Origin: Cognaticolwellia sediminilitoris
Lineage (GTDB): Bacteria; Pseudomonadota; Gammaproteobacteria; Enterobacterales; Alteromonadaceae
Length of the DNA stretch: 64,000 nt
Assembly (NCBI GenBank): GCA_002104535.1
Contig: NBOG01000002.1
Location: 194,240 to 258,239 of the forward strand
Direction: 5' to 3'
This document shows, in pieces, positions 39,694 through 48,066 of this stretch. The translations under genes and the position numbers were made by a program. The notes under the pieces are model-generated. The model searched no databases. It was not told the origin of the DNA and was given only the letters and a program-made list of their open reading frames with translations. Positions within the stretch are counted from its first letter, which is position 1. Every line of letters begins with the position of its first letter.

Positions 39694-40506
39694 ATGGCGA
39701 AGGCGACTAAATACGTTTCAAAAATTGGTGACGAGCATGGCAACATTGCCTGGTCTGAAACAGAGAACCAAATTTGGCAAGAGTTAATTACTCGTCAGTT
39801 ATCTACGGTTAAAGATACTGCTTGTGATGAGTTTATTGCTGGCTTAGAAAAGTTAAACTTACCCCTTGATAGAATTCCTCAACTTGAAGAGGTGAGTACT
39901 GTTTTACGAGCAACGACAGGCTGGAGTTGTGAACCTGTACCTGCATTAATAGGTTTTGGTGAGTTTTTCCGTTTACTGTCAGAGCGAAAATTTCCGGTCG
40001 CGACATTTATTCGCTCTCGTGAAGAGTTTGATTATCTGCAAGAACCCGATATTTTCCATGAAATATATGGTCACTGCCCATTACTGACCAACCCATCTTT
40101 TGCCGACTTTACCCAAGCCTATGGCATGATGGGCTTAAATGCTTCAAAAGAAGATCGAGTATTTCTAGCGCGACTTTATTGGTTTACCATTGAGTTTGGT
40201 TTACTTGATACGCCTAAAGGCTTGCGGGTATACGGTGGCGGAATTTTGTCTTCTCCGAGTGAAACTGAATATGCGTTAAATGATAAAAACGTTGAGAGAA
40301 AACCGCTCGATGTGCTTGATGTATTAAGAACACAATACCGCATCGATATTATGCAGCCGATTTACTTTATGTTAACGAAAGTTAGCGACCTCGATACAAT
40401 TCGAGAGTTGGAAGTCGAAGATATTATGGCGTTAGTCGAACAAGCGAAAGAACTGGGCCTACATGCGCCAAAATTTGAATTAAAATCAACATCAAAAGCA
40501 AGTTAA
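39694..40506 (+). CDS. phhA: Phenylalanine-4-hydroxylase
   Basis: Iron- and tetrahydropterin-dependent enzyme converting Phe to Tyr. Iron ligands are visible: His122 and His127 in HEIYGHCPLL and Glu167 in FTIEFGLL. Other family stretches: TGWSCEPVPALIGFGEFF and RVYGGGILSSPSE. 270 aa, monodomain bacterial type. ATG 39694 fits homologues; a TTG at 39667 would add nine residues. phhB follows after 9 bp. Confidence 0.96.
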   Translation: MAKATKYVSKIGDEHGNIAWSETENQIWQELITRQLSTVKDTACDEFIAGLEKLNLPLDRIPQLEEVSTVLRATTGWSCEPVPALIGFGEFFRLLSERKFPVATFIRSREEFDYLQEPDIFHEIYGHCPLLTNPSFADFTQAYGMMGLNASKEDRVFLARLYWFTIEFGLLDTPKGLRVYGGGILSSPSETEYALNDKNVERKPLDVLDVLRTQYRIDIMQPIYFMLTKVSDLDTIRELEVEDIMALVEQAKELGLHAPKFELKSTSKAS

Positions 40507-40515
40507 GGAAATTTT

Positions 40516-40854
40516 ATGAGTGCTGAATTATCAAAACAACAATGTGAAGCATGCCAGGTCGACGCGCCAAAGGTTAGTGATGACGAATTGGCGGGCTTAT
40601 TAGCGCAAATACCTGACTGGGTACCTGAAGTAAGAGACGGTATTATGATGTTAGAACGTGTTTATAAGTTTAAAAACTATAAATTAGCTTGGGCTTTTGC
40701 AAATAAAGTGTCTGAATTAGCTGAAGAAGAATTTCATCATCCAGCCATTTTATTAGAGTGGGGCAAGGTTACTGTTACTTGGTGGACCCACGCTATTAAA
40801 GGGCTACACAAGAATGACTTCATCTGTGCAGCGAAAACGGATAAGCTTCTGTAA
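40516..40854 (+). CDS. phhB: Pterin-4a-carbinolamine dehydratase
   Basis: Recycles the pterin cofactor oxidised by PhhA. 112 aa with the active-site segment [22 protein letters not shown] (two His, then the third His of [10 protein letters not shown]). GGAA precedes ATG 40516. Directly downstream of phhA and followed by a terminator. Confidence 0.95.
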   Translation: MSAELSKQQCEACQVDAPKVSDDELAGLLAQIPDWVPEVRDGIMMLERVYKFKNYKLAWAFANKVSELAEEEFHHPAILLEWGKVTVTWWTHAIKGLHKNDFICAAKTDKLL

Positions 40855-40878
40855 CGTTTACTTACAACAATAATAACA

Positions 40879-40908
40879 AGCCTCCTGCAAATGGGGGCTT
40901 TTTTTTGT
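40879..40908 (+). terminator. Terminator after phhB
   Basis: AGCCTCC / GGGGGCT stem with a G-T pair (40879-40885 with 40893-40899), followed by a run of eight T. Confidence 0.8.
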
Positions 40909-40926
40909 TGTAAAACATAGTTTACA
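40909..40926 (+). promoter_or_regulatory. Perfect TyrR box upstream of tyrR
   Basis: TGTAAAACATAGTTTACA is an exact match to TGTAAA-N6-TTTACA. It ends 40 bp before the tyrR ATG, where it would overlap the promoter, pointing to autoregulation as in E. coli. Confidence 0.85.
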
Positions 40927-40966
40927 ATAGCGGTATTGAATTTTGTTGTTTGCTTGAGGTTATAAA

Positions 40967-42517
40967 ATGCGTTTAGAGATTGGTTGCCAAGACCGAGTTG
41001 GGATCGCGCAAAATGTATTAGCAATATTTGTTGAACGTGGTATCGACCTGCGTGGTATCGAGTTAAAACAGCCTGGGAAAATTTTTATAAACATCCCGGA
41101 TTTGGAATTTACTGAACTACAAAATTTCATGCCACAATTAAGACTAATAGATGGCGTTGTTGATGTTAAAACGACACCTTATATGCCGTCAGAGCGTGAA
41201 AGACATGAGTTTGAAACCTTAGTAAAAACTTTCCCAGACCCTTTTATATCTATCGATAACAAGGGGCAAATTCGTATGGTTAATAATGTGGCCACGCAAA
41301 TTATGTGTGAGTCACCCGATCAAGTTATTGGTGAGCACGTTGGACAATGGTTGAAAGGCTTTAACTTTACTCGCTGGTTAGACAGTGAAGAAGTATTGGC
41401 CCAAACGCGCCGCATAAAATTTCAAGAAGATGATTTCGTCGCAGATATCATTCCTATTCACATTGTTGAAGGTGATGAAAAACAAGTTCTTGCCGGCGCT
41501 GTGTTAATCTTAAAGTCAGAAGCAAGGCTTGGTCAGCAAATTAGCGCATTTAAAAAGGCGAGTGAAAATAACTTTACTGGCATACAAGCGAATAGTAGTT
41601 CAATGCGCAAGTTAATTCGTGAAGCTAAACGTATGGCTCAGCTTGACTCATCTATGCTTATTGTTGGTGAAACAGGCACTGGTAAAGAATTATTAGCTCG
41701 TGCTTGCCACGCCGCAAGCGACCGTGCTGAAAAGCCGTTTATGACCTTAAGTTGTGCTGCATTACCAGATGATGCTGCAGAAACAGAATTGTTTGGCTCA
41801 GGAGCTGCGGGAGAGGCAAATAGTAAACGCGGTATATTTGAATCGGCAGACGGTGGCACAATATTTTTTGATGAAGTTGGCGAAATGTCAGCCAAGTTAC
41901 AAACAAAAGTTTTACGTGTTATTCAAGATGGCACTTTCAGACGTATTGATGACGAAAAAGAAATAAAAGTTAATGTGCGCATTATCGGTTCAACAAACCG
42001 TGATTTACTCAACATGGTGTCTTTAGGGGAATTTCGAGAAGATCTTTATTATCGTTTAAATGTATTAGGGCTTAATATCCCGTCATTACGTGAACGCCGT
42101 TCAGATATTGTGCCTTTAGCGGAACTTTTTGTGGCTAAATTTGGTCAACGTATTGGTAAAACTCACATTACTTTTGATAAAGAGTGTTTGGAATTTATTG
42201 AACACTACCCTTGGCCAGGTAATGTTAGACAGTTAGAAAATGTACTTATTAGGGCGGTATCGTTAATTGAGGGAAATGTCATCATGACCTCTCACTTACA
42301 ATTACCCGCTTATACCCGAGAGCACGGCTATTTAGAGCAAGATTTTGAAGGCACATTGGATGCTGCAGTGAAGAACTTTGAAGCTGATTTATTACGTAAG
42401 CTGTATCCGGCATATCCAAGTACTCGTCAATTAGCGAAAAAGTTAGGGTTAAGTCATACAGCTATCGCTAATAAATTGCGAGATTATGATATTAATAAGA
42501 AAACGGTAAAAATTTAA
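40967..42517 (+). CDS. tyrR: Aromatic amino acid transcriptional regulator TyrR
   Basis: Regulator responding to Tyr, Phe and Trp. Domains: ACT-like (RLEIGCQDRVGIAQNVL, residues 1-75), PAS (about 78-190), AAA+ with Walker A GETGTGKE from 234, and a Fis-type HTH at the end (STRQLAKKLGLSHTAIANKL). Where sigma-54 activators have GAFTGA, this protein has GSGAAGEANSKRG, so like E. coli TyrR it should act on sigma-70 promoters. 516 aa. Downstream of phhAB and 55 bp upstream of maiA. Confidence 0.95.
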   Translation: MRLEIGCQDRVGIAQNVLAIFVERGIDLRGIELKQPGKIFINIPDLEFTELQNFMPQLRLIDGVVDVKTTPYMPSERERHEFETLVKTFPDPFISIDNKGQIRMVNNVATQIMCESPDQVIGEHVGQWLKGFNFTRWLDSEEVLAQTRRIKFQEDDFVADIIPIHIVEGDEKQVLAGAVLILKSEARLGQQISAFKKASENNFTGIQANSSSMRKLIREAKRMAQLDSSMLIVGETGTGKELLARACHAASDRAEKPFMTLSCAALPDDAAETELFGSGAAGEANSKRGIFESADGGTIFFDEVGEMSAKLQTKVLRVIQDGTFRRIDDEKEIKVNVRIIGSTNRDLLNMVSLGEFREDLYYRLNVLGLNIPSLRERRSDIVPLAELFVAKFGQRIGKTHITFDKECLEFIEHYPWPGNVRQLENVLIRAVSLIEGNVIMTSHLQLPAYTREHGYLEQDFEGTLDAAVKNFEADLLRKLYPAYPSTRQLAKKLGLSHTAIANKLRDYDINKKTVKI

Positions 42518-42572
42518 ACTTAAGTTGCCAATGAATAAATTGGTTTTGTTGTGAAGTTATTCGAGTATTAAA

Positions 42573-43211
42573 ATGAAATTATATGGTTATTGGCGTTCAT
42601 CTGCCGCCTACAGAGTCAGAATTGCATTACACTTAAAAGATTTGAGCTTTCAATCAATGTCAGTGCACCTAGTTAAAGACGGCGGTGAACAACATAAAGC
42701 GGATTACACAGAATTGAACCCAACTCACTTGGTGCCGACTTTAGTCGACGGTGATATAGTTTTGCATCAATCGCTCGCTATCATTGATTATCTTGATGAT
42801 AAATTTCCAGAGACTGCGCTTTATCCAAAAGACTTTGCAGCTAAAGCAAAAGTGAAAGCGTTAGCATTAGATGTTGCATGTGAGATTCATCCCGTTAACA
42901 ATTTGCGTGTACAGCAGTATTTAGTCAACGGTCTTAAATTAGACGAAAGTGATAAGCTCACTTGGAGTCATCATTGGATGAAATTAGGCTTTCGCGCAAT
43001 TGAGCAACAACTAATCAAAAGTGCTGGAAAGTATTGTTTTGGTGATAATATAACCATGGCTGATATTTGCCTGGTGCCGCAAGTTTATAATGCGGTCCGT
43101 TTCAAGCTAGATATGACTGAGTTTCCAACTATTTCACGCGTGGTTGAACAATGTAACCAACACCCCGCATTTATTGCCGCGTTGCCTGAAAACCAAGCTG
43201 ATGCGCAGTAA
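42573..43211 (+). CDS. maiA: Maleylacetoacetate isomerase (zeta-class GST)
   Basis: Glutathione-dependent isomerase of the tyrosine/homogentisate pathway, 212 aa. N-terminal thioredoxin-like domain with LYGYWRSSAAYRVRIAL (usual motif SSCSxRVRI; here SSAAYRVRI), NPTHLVPTLVDGD and HQSLAIIDYLD, and C-terminal all-helical domain with EIHPVNNLRVQQYL and MADICLVPQVYNA. The Cys-to-Ala change is seen in some proteobacterial members as far as I recall. hmgA and fahA are not in the window. Probably co-transcribed with tyrR. Confidence 0.9.
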   Translation: MKLYGYWRSSAAYRVRIALHLKDLSFQSMSVHLVKDGGEQHKADYTELNPTHLVPTLVDGDIVLHQSLAIIDYLDDKFPETALYPKDFAAKAKVKALALDVACEIHPVNNLRVQQYLVNGLKLDESDKLTWSHHWMKLGFRAIEQQLIKSAGKYCFGDNITMADICLVPQVYNAVRFKLDMTEFPTISRVVEQCNQHPAFIAALPENQADAQ

Positions 43212-43316
43212 TAACAACATTCGAAAATAGAGTTTATTGAAAGTAAAAATCATTTGTCAGATCATAACTATTGCCAAGCACGTTAATTAATGGGTAGATC
43301 ATAAAGAAAGGTTATT

Positions 43317-44171
43317 ATGTCAATTCAAAATGCTGAACAAAAACAAACACCTTGGGCAATAATATCAATTATTATTGTTGCCATTCTAGCTGTTGTTATT
43401 TATTACTACGTTGATATTCGTGGTAACGATGACAACAGTATGGAAGCTCCTACAGATTTAGTAGCGCCAATACCAGAGATTGAACCCGAACTTGAAATTG
43501 TACCAGAAGCTATTGAGCCTGAAATAGTGCTAGAGGGAACTGAAACAATAATAGTTGAGCCAGAAATTTCACTGCCCACATTAGATGAAAGTGATAGTTG
43601 GTTTAGTACGAAACTACCCACGATCACTTGGCGTAAAGAATTACTTAAATTAATGGTGACTGACGATATGATCCGTCGCTTTGTTGTTTTTACTGATAAT
43701 TTTAGTCAAGGCAGTTTGGCTTATGCACATTCGCCATTAGTTGCACCTAATGCCAAGTTTACCGCGTTAGAGGCAGAAAATAATAACGGTAAAAATTGGC
43801 AGTGGGATGAAAATAGCGCTCAACGTTTTAGTCAGTATGTTGATTTGTTACGCTCAATGGACAGCGAAATGCTGATCCAGTGGTATGTTGAATTGAAACC
43901 GCTTATTGATCAAGCCTATGCTGAGCTTGGGTACCCTGATGATGATTTCACTGATGTGCTACATAATGCCATCACAAAAGTGTTAGACATGGAAATCCCT
44001 AAAGTTCAACCAGAACTTGAACGCCCTAGCGTTATGTATAAATATAAAGATCAGTCGTTAGAATCTTTAGATGATGCGGAAAAGCTATTGCTAAGACTAG
44101 GTAAAGAAAATTTACTTGTTATTAAGTCTATCATGCTAGAAATTAACGAAAAATTAGCTCGAGCTCGGTAG
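43317..44171 (+). CDS. DUF3014 domain membrane protein
   Basis: One membrane helix near the N-terminus (about residues 14-30), an acidic Pro/Glu-rich linker (about 40-85, repeated PEIEPELEI-type units), then a globular periplasmic domain with WRKELLKLMVTDDMIRRFVVFTDN and AHSPLVAPNAKF, which I associate with DUF3014. 284 aa. AAAGG before ATG 43317. Function unknown. The acyltransferase gene begins 5 bp later. Confidence 0.75.
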   Translation: MSIQNAEQKQTPWAIISIIIVAILAVVIYYYVDIRGNDDNSMEAPTDLVAPIPEIEPELEIVPEAIEPEIVLEGTETIIVEPEISLPTLDESDSWFSTKLPTITWRKELLKLMVTDDMIRRFVVFTDNFSQGSLAYAHSPLVAPNAKFTALEAENNNGKNWQWDENSAQRFSQYVDLLRSMDSEMLIQWYVELKPLIDQAYAELGYPDDDFTDVLHNAITKVLDMEIPKVQPELERPSVMYKYKDQSLESLDDAEKLLLRLGKENLLVIKSIMLEINEKLARAR

Positions 44172-44176
44172 TTTTT

Positions 44177-44770
44177 ATGAATGACTTTTCAACACCAGCA
44201 GTACCCGATTGCATACCTAAGCGTGATTACGGCATGTTAAGTCAATTTTCACGCTTTGCCATTACTAAAAGTGGCTGGAAAATAACGGGTGAAATACCAG
44301 AACAACCCAAGTTGATTATTGCGGTGGCGCCGCATACTTCCAACTGGGATTTTTTTATCGGTATTGCTGTCATGTTTTCATTAAACCTGCGGATATCATT
44401 TTTGGGTAAAGCAAGTATCTTTCGCTGGCCTGTTAAATCGCTATTAACGGCTATCGGCGGCATTGGTGTTGATCGCAGTCATCGCCATGGTGTCGTTGGA
44501 CAAATTGTTCAAGCATTTAATGAAAACGAGCAGTTCGTTTTAGGGTTAGCGCCTGAAGGGACTCGAAGTAAAACCGTAGAATGGCGTACAGGATTTTTGC
44601 AGATTGCAAAACAAGCTAATGTGCCAGTAGTACCCGTTAGTTTTGATTTCGCTAAAAAAGAAGTGCATTTTCATCAATCGGTATTAATCACTGGCGAAAT
44701 AAGTGAAGAATTAGTCGAGTTTAAGCAAGTATTTACCGGTGTTTGTGCAAAAAATCCACAAGCAGTTTGA
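44177..44770 (+). CDS. PlsC-type 1-acylglycerol-3-phosphate acyltransferase family protein
   Basis: Short 197-aa acyltransferase with the HX4D motif (APHTSNWDFF), a FLGKASIFRWP block, the glycerol-phosphate-like motif LAPEGTRSKTVEW and VPVVPVSFDF. There is no hydrophobic N-terminal anchor of PlsC length, so it belongs to the small soluble-looking branch of the family whose substrate is unknown. Coupled to the DUF3014 gene upstream; ffs follows. Confidence 0.82.
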   Translation: MNDFSTPAVPDCIPKRDYGMLSQFSRFAITKSGWKITGEIPEQPKLIIAVAPHTSNWDFFIGIAVMFSLNLRISFLGKASIFRWPVKSLLTAIGGIGVDRSHRHGVVGQIVQAFNENEQFVLGLAPEGTRSKTVEWRTGFLQIAKQANVPVVPVSFDFAKKEVHFHQSVLITGEISEELVEFKQVFTGVCAKNPQAV

Positions 44771-44786
44771 ATTTTACAACTACTGC

Positions 44787-44815
44787 TTGCAACTAGGCAA
44801 TTGATTAGCGATAAT
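44787..44815 (+). promoter_or_regulatory. Promoter of ffs
   Basis: TTGCAA (44787-44792), 17-bp spacer, GATAAT (44810-44815), then a GC-rich discriminator (TCGCGCCGCGC). It predicts a ~30-nt 5' leader before the mature RNA, similar in kind to the RNase P-processed leader in E. coli. Confidence 0.65.
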
Positions 44816-44851
44816 TCGCGCCGCGCTAAAGAGATACTTCAGCGCTACTAT

Positions 44852-44966
44852 GGTGACCCTTTTGGTCCCTTCGCAATGATACTCTGTGAACTCGGCCAGG
44901 TCCGGAAGGAAGCAACCGCAGCAGACGACTCATGTGCCGGAGTGTGGCTGATTGGGTTGCCACCCA
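44852..44966 (+). ncRNA. ffs: 4.5S signal recognition particle RNA
   Basis: The universally conserved SRP tetraloop region is present: GGTCCGGAAGGAAGCA at about 44899-44914, with the 3' strand GACGACTCATGTGCCGG as in E. coli 4.5S RNA. The ends pair (GGTGACCC near 44852 with GGGTTGCCACC near 44953-44963). It binds Ffh to form the SRP. Exact ends are estimated to within a few bases. Confidence 0.93.
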
Positions 44967-45013
44967 ACCTTTCTAAATCAATGACTTACACCAAAAAAAA
45001 GCTTAACTGCTAC

Positions 45014-45133
45014 ATGGTGTGCTACATGAAAGCTACAAATATTCCTTATTTACATCGCCGAAATGGTATTTATTACTATTGTCGTTGTTTCCAGTAAAAT
45101 CAGCTAAGCAATCATTGTTAAAGATACCTTAAT
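45014..45133 (+). pseudogene. Remnant of a tyrosine-recombinase (integrase) gene at the 3' side of ffs
   Basis: A 27-codon frame from ATG 45014 (second ATG 45026) reads MKATNIPYLHRRNGIYYYCR, which looks like the N-terminus of island/phage integrases (YLxRRxGxYYxRxR). It stops at 45095-45097. In another frame from 45091, PVKSAKQSLLKIP continues before a second stop, suggesting a frameshifted and truncated gene. It starts about 50 bp after ffs, a known integration site for genomic islands, and the upstream GCTACATGGTGTGCTACATG pattern recalls integrase promoter regions. The rest of the gene is gone. Confidence 0.5.
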
Positions 45134-45154
45134 AAAACTCCGACTTTACTGGCG

Positions 45155-46984
45155 CTATAAATACATCCAATTAAGTAAAAACGACAATGTTACCCACATC
45201 AATATAATCAGTGGAATGCCGATGCGTATGAAGTCTGAAAATTTATAACCACCAGCGTTCATCACTAATAAATTTGTCTTGTAAGCCATCGGTGTTGCAT
45301 AGCTTAAGTTTGCACCAAACAATACCGCTAATATAAATGGCTCAGGTGACAGGTTTAGTTGACTGGCCACAGAGATAGCGATGGGAGTGCCTATAACGGC
45401 AGCAGCGTTGTTAGAAACGATATTGGTTAGTATGGCAAGTAATAACATTAAAGCGGCTAAAACGCCTCCAGGAGGCAGTCCACTTGATAAGGCAACAAAT
45501 ACTTGTGCAATGTATTCAGCACCGCCCGTCATCATCATCGCAGAGCCTAGAGCTAGCGATGCAGCAACAATTAAAATAACTTGCGTACTTAACGCCGACG
45601 ATGCTTCTTCCCAATTTAAACACTTAGTGATTAATAAGATTAAAACACCACAAACAGCACTGATATTAATCGGTAAAATTCCCAAAGCTGAGATAACTAC
45701 CACCGCTAGTAATGTGCCTAACGCAATAGGAGCTTTTTTTGTTTGAGGTAATGCTGCTGCACCATCAATGATCAACAAACCAGGTTTTAATTTTAAAGAG
45801 TCAATTTGCTCTGGTTCACCTTGTACAAGTAAAACATCGCCAATCCTTAATCGAGTTTTGCCAATACCATTGCGGCCAATTTCCATCGCTTTTCCTGCGC
45901 GATGTAATGCCACAACAGAAATATTATGCTTACTGATGAAGTTTGCTTGTTGTAAGGTTCTACCTTCTATCCCTGAACCCGAAATAATGACGATTTCAGC
46001 CAAGGTTTGTTTGTCTGCTTTTAATGGGTGTTCATCATCAACTTTATTTAAGCCAGAAAAAAGCGTCGCACCTAAAACGCTTTCATATTCTTTAAGTCGA
46101 TCAGGGTAGTCGTGAACTTTTAATCTATCCCCAACTACTAATACCGTATCTGGTAATGGCATTATGTTTCGATTATCGGGACCACGTTGAATACTTTCGA
46201 TTTTGAGTTGGCCATCAGTTAAAGCAATAACTTCTGTGATAGTTTTCTCGTTAATAGTGCTTTCCTCATTTATATTGAGGTAAGCACTAAACAAACGTGG
46301 AGATGTGTCAGGCATTGACGAAGTTCGACTCGGTAAAAGTCTTGGCGCGATTAACCATAAATAGATGATCGCGACCACGGCAGCTATTAGTGCCGGCTTT
46401 GCAAAATCGAACAAACCAAATTCAGCGGCGCCCATATTTTTGGCGATACTGACGACTAATAAGTTGGTTGATGTCCCTATTGTAGTAGCCATACCGCCGA
46501 CCAATGTCGCTAATCCCATAGGCAGCAAAGTAGGGGAAGAGTCAGTTTTCGTTCTCAGAGCGACACTGATCAATATTGGCAGTAATAAAACAACTACCGG
46601 GGTATTGTTGATAAATGCGCTTAATGTGCCGGCAAGGATGAGCGTAATTAATAATGATAATGTCGGACTAATCTTCCAAAGTTTAGCCAAATATCTGCCG
46701 ATGGGTTCTAATGCTCCGGTTCTGACAATGCCATGGCCGATTATCATCAAAGAACACACGGTAACTAATGCTTCGTGACCAAAACCGAAAAACAGTGAGC
46801 TAGGCTCGAAATGATTGCCATCAATGTAAAATGGAAAAAGGGCAAACATTAAACATAAAATGGCAATAACAGCGAGTGAAGAAGTTTCTAATGGCGTATC
46901 TTCACGTCGAAATAAATATAGCGCCAGTACGGTAATTAAAAGTACCGCTAAGGCGTGGTTATTAGGAAGATCTGGAATATTCAA
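45155..46984 (-). CDS. SLC13-type (DASS) transporter with RCK_C domains
   Basis: Large 609-aa inner-membrane transporter. Two sets of membrane helices (about residues 10-205 and 425-608) flank a cytoplasmic part containing two TrkA_C/RCK_C-like domains (near 225-300 and 320-400; EVIALTDGQLKIESIQRGPD and LRIGDVLLVQGEPEQID). The first helix set has INNTPVVVLLLPI and GTSTNLLVV, and the second has SNNAAAVIGTPIA, the paired substrate/Na+ motifs of this superfamily. Likely substrates are dicarboxylates, sulfate or similar anions; sequence alone does not decide. Convergent with ffs. Confidence 0.82.
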   Translation of the reverse strand: MNIPDLPNNHALAVLLITVLALYLFRREDTPLETSSLAVIAILCLMFALFPFYIDGNHFEPSSLFFGFGHEALVTVCSLMIIGHGIVRTGALEPIGRYLAKLWKISPTLSLLITLILAGTLSAFINNTPVVVLLLPILISVALRTKTDSSPTLLPMGLATLVGGMATTIGTSTNLLVVSIAKNMGAAEFGLFDFAKPALIAAVVAIIYLWLIAPRLLPSRTSSMPDTSPRLFSAYLNINEESTINEKTITEVIALTDGQLKIESIQRGPDNRNIMPLPDTVLVVGDRLKVHDYPDRLKEYESVLGATLFSGLNKVDDEHPLKADKQTLAEIVIISGSGIEGRTLQQANFISKHNISVVALHRAGKAMEIGRNGIGKTRLRIGDVLLVQGEPEQIDSLKLKPGLLIIDGAAALPQTKKAPIALGTLLAVVVISALGILPINISAVCGVLILLITKCLNWEEASSALSTQVILIVAASLALGSAMMMTGGAEYIAQVFVALSSGLPPGGVLAALMLLLAILTNIVSNNAAAVIGTPIAISVASQLNLSPEPFILAVLFGANLSYATPMAYKTNLLVMNAGGYKFSDFIRIGIPLIILMWVTLSFLLNWMYL

Positions 46985-47069
46985 AAGGCGTTACCGAGTT
47001 AATTAAATTATTTTACTTCTATAACCAGTTATTACTGATGCGTTAAATCGTCATTTAATAAAACTATTA

Positions 47070-47330
47070 TTAATGGTGATCTTTCATAAACTCTAACGCT
47101 TTAGCAATGGCTACTTTGACATTGTTTTCCATACCAAAGCGTTCAGATGCCGGTAAATAGAATGCCATATCGACTTCGTGACGAATGTAACGGGTGGGTA
47201 ATTGGTTTAAAACAACACAAACAAGATCGGCGATAAACTCAGCGTCATACTTCTCTTCTAATTTTAATGCGGCAAAGTGTTGAGAAACTAATTTTTCATA
47301 GTAATTATGAATATCATCAGAAATTTTCAT
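47070..47330 (-). CDS. ComFB-like protein
   Basis: 86 aa; DIHNYYEKLVSQHF, then VCVVLNQLPTRYIRHEVDMA followed by FYLP, which resembles the ComFB family (late competence protein domain). The Cys residues of Bacillus ComFB are absent. Some ComFB-family proteins have been reported to bind cyclic di-GMP; whether this one does is unknown. Monocistronic between the transporter and priC, all on the minus strand. Confidence 0.65.
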   Translation of the reverse strand: MKISDDIHNYYEKLVSQHFAALKLEEKYDAEFIADLVCVVLNQLPTRYIRHEVDMAFYLPASERFGMENNVKVAIAKALEFMKDHH

Positions 47331-47451
47331 GTATGGAGCTCTTATTTATAAAAGGTATATTTTCAAGCGTAATGCTAGTGCAATGAAAACACCAACATTT
47401 TTTATAATATAAGATAAACTTTTAACAAAGAATTTGTCAAAAGGCTATGTT

Positions 47452-48054
47452 TTAAAACTTATTTGTTTGCGCTATTTCTCGTTCAAGCTTAGAGATGGCT
47501 TGCCGACATCGACCAAGTCTTTGATGTAAAGCTAGTACTTCTTCAGAAAGTTGTTGACTCACTTTAGCTGTGGCTTTTTGTCTTTGGAGTTCTCGGGCTT
47601 CAATCATTTCGATTAATCTGCGTTCAAATTCAAAAGTCTCATTGAGCTTATTATGAAGATTATGACTTGATTGCATGACCGCTTGAGCTGCTTTTTTATA
47701 ACGCCTAGCTTTCATAGCTACAAGTCTTTGCTCTGGTTCTTTGTGGAGCTCACTATTAGAATTTAAGGCATTACGCAAAGCGGATATTTGTTGTTCAATT
47801 TGCAGTAAACGGCTATGTGCAAGGTTATTTTTTTTAGCTGCTAATAAACGTGACAATTCATGAGTTTGCTTTTTTACTTCTAAAACATATGGATGAAATA
47901 GATCACTGTGCGTGAGGAATAGGGCTTCAGAAAAAATATCATTCTCTTGAATAACTTTATGAGACTTTGCTTGCTTGTTTTGTTGATCAATCTGTTGTGC
48001 TTGCAAACTTAGTTGTTCGAGTATGTTATGAATTTTATCTATGGCAGTGTTCAT
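47452..48054 (-). CDS. priC: Primosomal replication protein PriC
   Basis: Helical protein, 200 aa, that helps reload the replicative helicase at stalled forks by the PriC/Rep route. The C-terminal half aligns well with E. coli PriC: FEFERRLIEMIEARELQRQ and RLGRCRQAISKLEREIA. The N-terminal half is a less conserved coiled-coil-like region with Gln-rich stretches. Follows the TSUP gene by 12 bp. Confidence 0.8.
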   Translation of the reverse strand: MNTAIDKIHNILEQLSLQAQQIDQQNKQAKSHKVIQENDIFSEALFLTHSDLFHPYVLEVKKQTHELSRLLAAKKNNLAHSRLLQIEQQISALRNALNSNSELHKEPEQRLVAMKARRYKKAAQAVMQSSHNLHNKLNETFEFERRLIEMIEARELQRQKATAKVSQQLSEEVLALHQRLGRCRQAISKLEREIAQTNKF

Positions 48055-48066
48055 ATCTAGCCTTTA

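Noticed and set aside
44801-45097. A 98-codon frame across ffs
   Set aside because: It runs through the conserved 4.5S RNA; only its last ~27 codons (integrase-like) have meaning.
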